A stretch of DNA of 64,000 nucleotides from Muraenolepis orangiensis. Lineage: Eukaryota; Chordata; Actinopteri; Gadiformes; Muraenolepididae. A program made the position numbers and the translations under genes. The notes beneath the pieces were generated by a model. That model saw only the letters and a program-made list of their open reading frames with translations. It ran no database searches and was not told the DNA's origin. The stretch covers positions 30,171,169 to 30,235,168 of the forward strand of contig CM051005.1 in the NCBI GenBank assembly GCA_027704905.1, in the 5' to 3' direction. Below, in pieces: positions 1-64,000 of the stretch; the stretch's first letter is position 1, and every line of letters starts with the position of its first letter.

Positions 1-149
1 TGAGGTGAGCCGGGACCAGCCTCTTGGAGCACTTGATGAATTCATATGGCTGTCGTTTAATTTCTCAGCGGAGAGAACTGAAAACCATTTAATAACTGAC
101 TGGGATCATTGGGATGGACATTATTTTAAACTATAAATGTAGGCCTATA

Positions 150-245
150 TATACGTAATAATGCATTCTATTTATATTGCACTTTTCATTTAAAATAAAA
201 TCTCAGAGTGCTTCAAAGTTAAAAACATAGCAAACAAAAACATAT
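150..245 (-). mobile_element. LINE 3' tail (family B)
   Basis: Read on the minus strand it contains TGAAAAGTGCAATATAAATA preceded by TTTGCTATGTTTTTAAC. The same text occurs at 60290-60365, and a related tail at 25560-25620. 5'-truncated non-LTR element. Confidence 0.55.
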
Positions 246-272
246 ATAGTATAATATCAAACAAATAACACA

Positions 273-311
<39 letters not shown>

Positions 312-721
312 CTACTAACCAAGAAAGAAATCAATCCATTTAGAATTTGAAAGAGCTATAGGCCAACTTTTGTAGGCTTTCGGAGCTCTGCAATTATGTT
401 ACATTGAGCATCGGATTCACTCTAGATTGGAATACACTTTCTAAACAAACACCATCATCCACTAATTCATGGAATAATCCACTAATTCATGGAATAACCT
501 TCATGTTTACATGATTAGTTACATTAAAGAAGAATGATCCTTATTTTTCATAATAATAAAATAAAGCTACCAAAAAATTGGGTTGTATACAGCGAGATTA
601 GTTGCCATTAGAAACACACCATGATGTTCTCAATCAGAAATATAATTCTAATTCTGTAATCTAAATCGAACCAAGTGTCACTGACTGTGTCGTCACGATG
701 CCTTTCCATATTTATTGAAGG

Positions 722-1500
722 AGTGGATTCAAGATTCAAGCTTTTTATTTGCCATTTGCAACAAGTACAATGGAATGCTTACTCCTCATTCCCTCCTGCA
801 GTATGCATTTCAAAAAAATACTATACATAATACAAATTAACATAAAAGTGACTGAATGATGATATGTACATGTGTAGAATTGTGCAAAAAGCATTTTAAA
901 GTGCCAGTAATGCAGCAGCATCATGAATGCAGTGCAGTACAGTGCAGAAAAGTCCAGCATAGTATGATAGTGTAATGTTAATGACATGTTATGATAATGG
1001 CAGCACTCCTAGCAGTTCAGTAGGTCCACTGCCTGTGGATAGAAACGATCCTTGAACCTGGTAGTCCTTGTACGGATGCTGCAGAACCGGCAACCGAACG
1101 GTAGGGGGGAGAAGAGATGGTGCCCAGGGTGGTTGCGGTCCTTGGTGATGTAGATGGCCTTCTTCCTCCTTAGTCTTGCTGACAGTGCGAGGCCATTGTC
1201 CTTGCACCATCATGTCAGCCTGACTACCTCATCTCTGTACTCTGTACTACATAACTTGATAATCCGATTGTTGCTGTGTGGCAGTACGAACAGCCGGGGA
1301 CTGAGGCAGCAGCCTTGGGGTGCTCCGGTGTTGAGGACCAGAGTGGATGAAATGTTGTTCCCAATCTTCACCACTTGAGGCCTGCCTGTCATGAAGTCCA
1401 TAATCCAGTAACAGATGGGGGTGCCAAGACCTAGGTCCCTCGGTTTCAAGGGGACCAAAGTAAGACTCCATCCATGTTGGGTGGAGTTGCAAAGGGCCCC
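722..1500 (-). mobile_element. 5'-truncated L2/CR1-like LINE with reverse-transcriptase remnant (family A)
   Basis: Minus-strand translation shows NTGAPQGCCLSPRLFVL (RT motif region) and MTGRPQVVKIGNN, interrupted by deletions and stops. The 3' tail at 722-790 carries the GCATTCCATTGTACTTG block and ends in CTTGAATCTTGAATCC. This copy ties the tail family seen at six other sites to a LINE. Confidence 0.7.
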
Positions 1501-1818
1501 CGAAGCCACCAGAGGGCTCCCAACAGGACCCATCTCTCGTGTGTTCAGTAAAAGGATGCTGATGTCATCATTTATGTTTTTATGTTTTACATAAAAACAT
1601 GTACATTTGGGAGATTTCACAAATCTGGCCTTGTTTCCTCTTAAAGTAAACAACATTGATGCATTTAAATGCAGCACAGTTTCCCAAAATATTCAAACTA
1701 TGCAAACAACATTTAGCATATAGGGAAACGCTTTCATGTATTCTGGTTGTATGGTGTGTTCCGAGTCCTGTATCCAGGAGACCAAAGAAAGCGGTTGAAA
1801 TGGTCACATTGTTTGACA

Positions 1819-1831
1819 AGTGCAAAGGTCA
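1819..1831 (+). promoter_or_regulatory. candidate DR1/HNF4-type site upstream of dpyd
   Basis: AGTGCAAAGGTCA, about 147 nt before the dpyd ATG, matches 11 of 13 positions of a DR1 nuclear-receptor site (AGGTCAAAGGTCA). Hepatic expression of dpyd makes an HNF4-like input plausible. This is a single motif match with no other support. Confidence 0.25.
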
Positions 1832-1977
1832 TCTGCTCACCACAGGTCTACTCCTCAACTTGAGAATGATTACCAGATCAGTCGTCCCGGACAGTGCTTC
1901 GGACCTCTTGTCTGACAAACCATTTGAACTCTTTTTTCACAGTTTATTTTCAACGTTGTTGGAGCAGAGCGAGCGTC

Positions 1978-19873
<17,896 letters not shown>

Positions 19874-20118
19874 ACCCTCCTGTCCAACCAGGAGTCCAAC
19901 CATTGGTTGCTCTGTACTACCTCATAAAGTGGTCAATGGTTCAATACAAGCAAGACTTGAATCCAGGTTAATGACGGCTATCCTGTAAATTCAGCAATTA
20001 TTGACTGAGGGATTTGTTGAAGACATTGAGCAGAGATTAATTAAACTAAATCGTATATATATATATTGTGTGTATCTATGCATCATGTGATTGTCTCATG
20101 TTTGCTTAGACCACAATT

Positions 20119-20124
20119 AATAAA
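20119..20124 (+). terminator. dpyd: candidate dpyd polyadenylation signal
   Basis: AATAAA 246 nt after the dpyd stop. A second AATAAA lies at 20326-20331. Either could end the transcript; sequence alone does not decide. Confidence 0.4.
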
Positions 20125-20339
20125 AAATATATGTTCCCATAAAAAGCCACAATGTTTAATATGATCGAGTTTAATGGAAATGACCTCAAAGTGTGACCAT
20201 GTTTGTCTGTTGGCCATGTTTGACTGTCAATAACTTTCCAAACTTCATTGGAAACAAATTGGTTATTTAGAAATTAGATAGCATTTTATCTTTGATTTTG
20301 GGTGTTGGTTTTGGCGTTTGATTTGAATAAAAGACGTCT

Positions 20340-20762
20340 TAATGCTGCAGCAGGGTCTCCATTCTGAAGTGTATGTGGTGGGTAGCGTCGTGTCTGTTTA
20401 ATATAATATATCATATAAGTGTTGCACAATATGCACACAGGTCATTCATAAAATACATGTGTATATAGACATAAGAAACTGAATACATTACAATTATATA
20501 TATATGTAATATATATATATATATATTAGGGCTGTCAGCCTGTCAGCTAAACAGCGCCCTCTGGTGTTCAGTTGTTGTACAAAAGTCTTGATTAAATCAG
20601 CCAACCGTTGTAACCTGCTCATGTTTAGGCATTGGTACCAGGTACATAATGCCGTTTAATGGGACATCCGTTACTTTTTGTCAATCTTTGAGACAAGCCA
20701 ATGAGACCAATGTGTTTCACTGTACCCCAAGTTCTGTTTAATGGAGCACAACATAAAACGTT

Positions 20763-20799
<37 letters not shown>

Positions 20800-20810
20800 G
20801 AGGAGGAGAG

Positions 20811-20889
<79 letters not shown>

Positions 20890-21030
20890 TATACGTCTCT
20901 ACTAAATAAAAAAAACCCAAAATAAAATAAATAAGTCCATCCAGTGTGTTTCTGAAGTGACCCCTGGGTGACCTTGACCTGAAACACGGGTCCCAATGTT
21001 CCTCAGAGAAAAGACACGCGCAAAAGTTCA
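20340..21030. other. intergenic gap between the convergent genes
   Basis: No exon seen. AT-rich sequence and a (GA)n tract (20763-20886). Confidence 0.5.
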
Positions 21031-21034
21031 GCCC

Positions 21035-21040
21035 TTTATT
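21035..21040 (-). terminator. arhgap12: candidate ARHGAP12 polyadenylation signal
   Basis: AATAAA read on the minus strand, about 1.4 kb past the ARHGAP12 stop; another at 21104-21109. Use of either would give a 3' UTR holding the (GA)n tract 21431-21571. The two genes would then end about 0.7-1 kb apart. Confidence 0.3.
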
Positions 21041-21427
21041 CCTTAAATCCATCAGTTTAAGAATCATCATACATTAGAGATTTCTCCCCCCCCCCCCCCC
21101 CCCTTTATTTCATAAACTCATCTCATAGGTCCTCATATTTACCATTTGTACAACTTATTATCACTCTGTCCATTCATCATCCAATTATCCATCCGTCTGC
21201 TCACGCACACATGAGCACATGAGCGCTCTACAGGCGTATCAAAACCCGTCCACAGGCTCTCAGACCTTAATATTTCATACCCAAAGACAACGGAAACAAC
21301 AGAGACCAGACGTACCGTTGGTTTTGCCATTTGGGCACTTTTTTCTTATTATTTTTTTTTGCGACGCAAGCTGATTTTGTTCTTAAAGCTGAATAAAAAG
21401 TTTTCTACACAACACAGAAGGGAAACA

Positions 21428-21572
<145 letters not shown>

Positions 21573-22459
21573 AACACGGGAAAGAGAAGAAGAAGAAGAG
21601 GGAAACAAATCGGATTAAGACTGGCATGCGGTTAGCGTAAAGTGTTTGTTTTCGGAGCCACGGAAATTAGCTCTCACTGCGTTTTACTCCTCGGCGGGAT
21701 TGCGGTGGAAGGTGCACCCCCCCACAACCCCCCCACAACCCCCCGTCCCCGTCCCCGATCCCATCCACCCAAATATTTACAGTTTGCTGTCTGGGTCACG
21801 GTGCAACCGATGATGACAAGTACCTGCAAGCGGTCAGTTTGTCTCTCAACAGACCCCCCCCGTCCGTGGAGAGACGACCCACAGACAGCGAGGGCTGGGG
21901 GGGTTCGGGCCCCCGGAGATGAACATTGATGTGGGCGGGATGACAGACAAGGACCCGTTTAGTCTAAATTGTAAATAGATCTTTACGACCCCGTGGCGGA
22001 GCGTCTGAGCGCGGGAGGCTTGTTGTAAAGGTCTGTGAACTCAGCGGTATTCACAGGAGTAGCCACGCCCCGTCCATGTCTCACATGTCCAACACATCTC
22101 TCTCTCTCTCTCTCTCTGCAGCTCTTGGCCACTTCCTCCAGTGGTGGAGAGATCATCATGTGTTTCAGTTCCAGTGTAAAAAGCAAAGGGAGTGGCATCA
22201 GTGTGGCACCAAATGAAAGTACGGTCAAGTGCAACAAAAAGAGAAAGAAAAAAGCTTGTAGTCCTTTGGTCGTCCCCAAGAGCTCCGCAAGGCTTTGGGT
22301 CCAAAAGGTTTGCAGAGAGTTTTGAGTCATATCAGACCAGACCAGACCAGACCGGGTCCGTCTGGCAAATACCGACCAGAGCCGTGCGTGGGTTTCATTT
22401 GAGCTCCAGGTGGCAGGAGAGGAAAGAGAGCCCCCCCCCCCCCCCCCCTCACTCGGCTC

Positions 22460-59320
<36,861 letters not shown>

Positions 59321-59362
59321 GGCGCCTCGGTCGGAGTACCCCCCCCCCACCCCGGTGGCACC

Positions 59363-59398
59363 TCACCGCAGCAGGAAAGACCTGAAGGACGACAACAT
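59363..59398 (-). other. 11-codon upstream ORF in ARHGAP12 5' leader
   Basis: If the acceptor at 59405-59406 is used, the leader contains ATGTTGTCGTCC...TGA, an 11-residue upstream ORF ending 42 nt before the main ATG, in a fair Kozak context (CCGCCATGT). It could lower translation. This depends on where the leader really starts. Confidence 0.35.
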
Positions 59399-60259
59399 GG
59401 CGGTCTGGGAAAGGCCGGGGAGACAAACGGATCAATATTGATTCTCAAAGTCTCAGAGTCTTTTCATCAACAGGTGAAACCATCACAGTGTTTACTGTGG
59501 GGGTAAATGATTACCTCTTTAACCTTTAACTTGTCAATTCAGTTAGCAGGTCTGACAGGAAGACGACCTCTACCTAGTCCTCATACGGATTATGTCATAA
59601 GGACAGCATGTGAAGTTAGATATATTTTTTAATTCATAAATGTAAGTAAATCATTTACTGTAGTAATTTAGACTAACTATAAAGACAAGCCTATTGGCTA
59701 CTCAATGCCAACCTAATCAATACACTATTTCAGCTATAGAGTCTACATTATTGATATTGCACTAGTCTTCATTGTATATTCAATATTGCCCCAACTGTAC
59801 AAATATTTGTTGTTGGTGTACGATTGATTGGGAAGGTTGGTTTTGTACTACAATTTCCCCTTACAGTTGTTCTCGTATCAATATTAGATACTAATCAGCA
59901 AACATGTGTACTATAATGAGCTAAACATTGGTAACAGTGATTTGGTCCTACTCCCCATGGCACACACACACAATAGTTTTGTCGGGTGGGTCGGACGCCC
60001 ACCCGTGTAAACCTTGATATGCTGGTTCTGATTCCATGGGAAAAAACAAAATGAATTGTCCTTGACAGAAAAAGGTAGCGTTCATGCTTCATGTCTTTCA
60101 TCAAAATGGTAAATGTCTTGATTGCGTTTGACTGTCTTTTATGTAAATGCTCATCACAATGTCAGATCTGTGTCCAACCTTTAAGGACACCACAGACCCT
60201 GGAGTCCTTAAAGACAGGCCTTCAAACCTTTTGATTTAGGAAGGCCTTTTTATGTTAAT

Positions 60260-60380
60260 ATTAGTGCTCACTGTTGTTTTGGAATTATATTGTGTTTGTT
60301 TGCTATGTTTTTAACGTTGTAGCACTCACACACTTTTAAATGAAAAGTGCAATATAAATAAAATGCATTATTATTATTAA
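60260..60380 (+). mobile_element. LINE 3' tail (family B)
   Basis: TTTGCTATGTTTTTAACGTT, then AAATGAAAAGTGCAATATAA and ATT repeats. Close match to the reverse complement of 150-245. Confidence 0.6.
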
Positions 60381-60934
60381 TGTCACACACATCATACAAA
60401 CACTCTGATTCACATCTGACGCACATCTCTGATTGAAGCAGGTTAACTTTATACACAGCACACAGAAGGAGGTACAGAAGGAGGTGCTGTGAGGCAGCAG
60501 AGGAGTGGTTTGACATAACCTGCACACCCTCCCACCCCAACAGCACAGAAGCATTGACATTTCCATCTGTGAAACGTGCAGGCATGTTGAGTCAAGTCCC
60601 TGTTCCTCTGTGGGAGCTCTAGTAGTGGGACTAGGCCTACATAACAGGGTTGACAACTAGCCTGTGTTTAGTTTTTTACTAGCTATACTATACTAGATCC
60701 GAGAGCACCGCCATTCAGTAAAGGAATTTGGCTATATATCAAGTTACCAGACCATTTTGAATTATGCAAGATATGCTTACTAGATGCATATTTCATAACT
60801 GAGCCATTGGAGGGCTGTATTCAGGCTTACTTCCACCCTTGACTTTTCGCAAATAAAAACGAATAAAAGCACACAGTTTCATACATGGTTTGGAGAGAAA
60901 AACAGATCATGGTCATGTTCTCTTTCAATTAGGG

Positions 60935-61212
60935 AGCATCAGTGGTCTAGGGTCTGATCAGTGATCAGTGGTCTGGGGGTCTGATCAGTGATCTAGGGTC
61001 TGATCAGTGATCAGTGGTCTGGGGTCTGATCAGTGGTCTAGGGTCTGATCACTGTTCTGGGGTCTGATCAGTGGTCTCGGGTCTGATCACTGTTCTGGGG
61101 TCTGGTCACTGTTCTGGGGTCTGATCAGTGGTCTGGGGTCTGATCAGTGGTCTGGGGTCTGGGGTCTGATCAGCATTCTGGGGTCTGATCACTGTTCTGG
61201 GGTCTGGTCAGA
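60935..61212. repeat. degenerate GATCAGTGGTCTGGGGTCT repeat
   Basis: About 14 copies of a roughly 20-bp unit mixing CAGTGGTCT and CACTGTTCT forms. Confidence 0.9.
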
Positions 61213-61539
61213 GTTTAGAACGTGAGGACACGACTCAACGTACCTGTCCAGTTAACACTGACTACAGCGCTGTCAGTCATAAAGTGAGCCTGACCAGACA
61301 AGGACTGAGCTGTCGCTAATGTTAGCGAGCTAATCAGCTCAGAGCTAAGCTTTGATCAGTGTCCCAAGGTGAGACTAGGAAGTAAAGAAAACTATATTAC
61401 CTGGACTTAGACGAGACTCGATCCTAGGCCGGACAGGATATCGACTCTTCTGTATTCAAAAAGGGAAGTTAAAGTCTGTATTGGACGTGGTTTAGTAACT
61501 TCCAGGTAGTACCAGTAGTTGGTTATTTTCCAGAGGTAT

Positions 61540-61660
61540 GTGGACACCGTGATCCTGTCTGTCCTCCTGCTCCGCGTCCCCGGAGCGCGCTCCCGCGTCC
61601 CCGGAGCGCGCTACCGCTCATTACTCACGCTGCCCCCGCAGCGCTCGCTCAGGTGTCTGG
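61540..61660 (-). promoter_or_regulatory. arhgap12: GC-rich block with splice donor; possible ARHGAP12 promoter/non-coding exon 1
   Basis: The block is rich in CG dinucleotides and holds a tandem 21-bp duplication around GCGTCCCCGGAGCGCGCT (about 61576-61617). On the minus strand GGGGGCAGC is followed by the consensus donor GTGAGT at 61628-61623. Its place 2.2 kb upstream of the SH3 exon suits a 5' UTR exon, but no transcript evidence is available. Confidence 0.4.
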
Positions 61661-61767
61661 GACACACTATACTAGAAGAAAAACAGACCGGCGGCGCCAT
61701 CTAGTGGTGGTGGAGCGAAGCTACGCTCTTGAATTTGCCTTACTTGCAGTGCTGCATTATGAGGACA

Positions 61768-61922
<155 letters not shown>

Positions 61923-61999
61923 CCAGCCCCTTCCACAAAAACTGCACCATCTACAGTACACCACACACTACACTTTATATGTATACTGTTATACGGTTT

Positions 62000-63040
62000 A
62001 AACTCATATTCAATTATTTATTTATGCTACTAATATCTAAATATATATATTTTTGGAATTCTTATCTTGGAATTGTTATTCTTGTAATTTTGTAATTGTT
62101 GTAATTTAGTATTTCTTGTAACATGTACATTGTAATGTACACTATACCTTATACATGTGATAAATAAACCAAAATCTGGATCTGAGATGTTTGCTGCCCG
62201 ATGCAGCGTGGCCGCACACCGGGGAGGCTCGCAGCCCGCATCATGTGGATACCTGGCGCTACCTGGTGGAGGAGGACGGCGTGTCCTCGTTTATAGCGGT
62301 CACACGCTTTTTTCACATTTTCATCCCTCCTCCCTTTGGCGCCTGCAACTTGATTGACATAAAGAGCGGCCAATCTGCTGTTGCTGAGAACTTTGTTACT
62401 TTAGGTTACCATAACAACGGAGGGGGAGGGGGGGGGGGTGTCAGGTCAAGGTCCAGGAACATATTTATACATTTTCAGCTCTTTTTTTGGTGGTAGATCA
62501 TTTTTGAACTTGTCATTTTAAAAGTAGATCGCAACCCTTAAAGGTGTGTTTAGTCCCCTGTGCTCCAGGCCTGGTTACCAATCACCTTGGAGCTTAGGCC
62601 TTCTCACCTGCTATCGGTGTGCTCAACATGCTAGCATAGGACATTTAGTTGGAACAATCAACCCTACCCAACTACCTCGATTTACTCTATCCTCAGTTTA
62701 GATCATATATATTTTATATATATCTCCCTTATATTCAGGATCATAGGTAATCACTTTGTCACACAAACTTCTAAATATTGCTTTTTTAATTCAAAGGTGG
62801 GTGGATAAGGATCTCAACTCACTTGACAAACTGTCACTTTAAATCTTACCTACAGCACCTTTAAAAGAGTGGTCTAAGATTGTGTTTCACTTTCAAAGAC
62901 ACTCTCTGGGTCTTGACCTGAGTGTAACCTGTCAATCATCATACCTGTCAATAACCCGTCAATCAACCTGTTGCCTCTGGACTTGATTTGCCCTCATCCT
63001 ATGTCTCTATTATAACAATAAATAAAATCACTTTTCTCTA
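62000..63040. other. upstream intergenic sequence, no gene recognised
   Basis: AT-rich. 62190-62420 is more GC-rich with CCAAT, and an open frame there has no recognisable product. Confidence 0.4.
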
Positions 63041-63049
63041 GTGTGACCG

Positions 63050-63895
63050 CTCAGTCGCTGCTGTCTAAATCTTGGGGAGTGTTTTCTCAGTGTGTTTGGC
63101 CAATCTTCCAGAGTGGCGAGAGGATTCGAGACCTGTCGTTGGAGGACGGTGGTCAACAGCCAGAAGGCAAAGCTCTCGATCTACCGGTCAGTCTTGGTTC
63201 CTACCCTCACCTATGGCCATGAACAATGGGTAATGACCGAACGGACGAGATTGCGAATACAAGCGGCCGTAATGAGTTTCCTCAGGAGGGTGGCTGGTAT
63301 CTCCCTGAGGGATAGGGTGAGAAGATCATCTCCCTGAGGGATAGGGTGAGAAGATCATCTCCCTTAGAGATAGGGTGAGAAGATCATCTCCCTGAGGGAT
63401 AGGGTGAGAAGATCATCTCCCTGAGGGATAGGGTGAGAAGATCATCTCCCTGAGGGATAGGGTGAGAAGATCATCTCCCTGAGGGATAGGGTGAGAAGAT
63501 CATCTCCCTGAGGGATAGGGTGAGAAGATCATCTCCCTGAGGGATAGGGTGAGAAGATCATCTCCCTTAGAGATAGGGTGAGAAGCTCAGTCACTCGTGA
63601 GAGACTCGGAGTAGAGCCGCTGCTCCTTCACGTAGAAAGGAGCCAGTTGAGGTGGTTCTAGTAAGGATGCTTCCTGGTCGCCTCCCGAGGGAGGTTTTCC
63701 AGGCACATCCAACTGGGATGAGACCACGGGGCAGACCGAGGTACAGGTGGGGTGATTACATCTCCACACTGGCCTGGGAACGCCTCGGGATCCCCCAGTC
63801 AGAGCTAGTCGATGTTGCCAGGGAGAGGGAAGTTTGGAGTCCCCTGCTGAAGCTGCTACCTCCGCGACCCGATTACGGATAAGCGGTAGACGATG
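63050..63895 (+). mobile_element. 5'-truncated Rex3/RTE-type LINE remnant
   Basis: Plus-strand segments KAKLSIYRSVLVPTLTYGHE, MSFLRRVAGISLRDRV, VEPLLLHVERSQLRW, PGRLPREVFQAHPTG and ERLGIPQSELVDVA follow the order of the Rex3 C-terminus. Reading is broken by a tandem expansion at 63299-63588 and a small deletion near 63660. 3' end near GATAAGCGGTAGACGATGG. Confidence 0.85.
63299..63588. repeat. 29-bp tandem repeat, 10 copies, inside the Rex3 ORF
   Basis: ATCTCCCTGAGGGATAGGGT plus GAGAAGATC; copies 3 and 10 have TTAGAG. Exactly 10 x 29 = 290 bp. The first copy encodes the Rex3 SLRDRVR motif. Confidence 0.97.
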
Positions 63896-64000
63896 GATGT
63901 GGACGTTCTCCACATCAGCTGAGAAGGGGTCTGCAAACTGCTGGAAAGTGTCCCGCTGTGCCCTGAGGTCTGCAAAACGCTGATCTAATTCCTGCAACAG
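63896..64000 (-). pseudogene. hAT-like transposase fragment running off the window
   Basis: Minus-strand reading LLQELDQRFADLRAQRDTFQ then QFADPFSADVENVHIH resembles the C-terminal part of hAT transposase-derived proteins (GTF2IRD2/FAM200/ZBED-like). It is cut at the Rex3 3' end. Upstream part lies outside the window. Confidence 0.5.

Larger units (their letters stand above)
59405..61622. other. presumed ARHGAP12 5' UTR intron / upstream region
   Basis: No coding exon recognised. AT-rich unique sequence, a LINE 3' tail (60260-60380) and a degenerate 20-bp tandem repeat (60935-61212). Confidence 0.4.

Noticed and set aside
62191..62496. Open frames in a GC-rich patch near 62.2-62.4 kb as a coding exon of an upstream gene
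   Set aside because: No domain, no supporting splice pair; possibly promoter-proximal sequence only.

Overview
The window is nuclear DNA of a ray-finned fish. The evidence is intron-rich vertebrate genes with GT-AG splice sites, tRNA-derived V-SINE-type repeats, L2/CR1-like and Rex3-like LINE remnants, hAT-type DNA transposons, and an extreme load of (AC)n and (AG)n microsatellites. That load resembles codfishes (Gadiformes), but the species assignment is inference only.

Two protein genes can be reconstructed exon by exon, and they converge tail to tail. (1) Plus strand, 1978-19873: dihydropyrimidine dehydrogenase (dpyd), 25 coding exons, predicted 1,019 aa, the first and rate-limiting enzyme of uracil/thymine breakdown. 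It runs from a 10-codon first exon to the stop. All Fe-S cysteines, the FAD and NADPH glycine motifs, the catalytic Cys and the FMN-site lysines are intact. Two exons that are single in the human gene, as I recall its structure, are split here by extra introns. (2) Minus strand, 59320-22460: an ARHGAP12-type Rho GTPase-activating protein, 17 coding exons, predicted 854 aa, ordered SH3 - WW - WW - PH - RhoGAP with the arginine finger present. Its first coding intron is about 24 kb. A GC-rich 5' region with a good splice donor near 61629 may be its non-coding first exon. The two 3' ends are about 1 kb apart (about 20.1-21.1 kb).

Layout: 0-2 kb, retroelement remnants and the dpyd promoter/exon 1. 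2-6.4 kb, dpyd intron 1 with an antisense LINE and a 1.1-kb G-rich minisatellite. 6.4-19.9 kb, dpyd exons 2-25. 20-22.4 kb, the convergent 3' ends. 22.4-34.4 kb, sixteen ARHGAP12 exons with a 1.36-kb 15-bp minisatellite. 34.4-58.6 kb, ARHGAP12 intron 1, filled with microsatellites, minisatellites and transposons, including a complete hAT element with an 8-bp target-site duplication. 58.6-59.4 kb, ARHGAP12 first coding exon (SH3). 59.4-61.7 kb, 5' region. 62-64 kb, a Rex3-type LINE carrying an internal 29-bp tandem expansion and abutting an hAT-like transposase remnant.

The two genes have no obvious metabolic link: one is a cytosolic pyrimidine catabolic flavoprotein, the other a regulator of Rho-family GTPases at membrane/actin sites. 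Features most worth a second look are the repeat-splice-site relationships: a 733-nt dpyd intron with no internal AG, exons bracketed by complementary (TG)n and (CA)n tracts, and an open-frame proline-rich minisatellite next to a PH-domain exon. I found no novel enzymatic or defence system.
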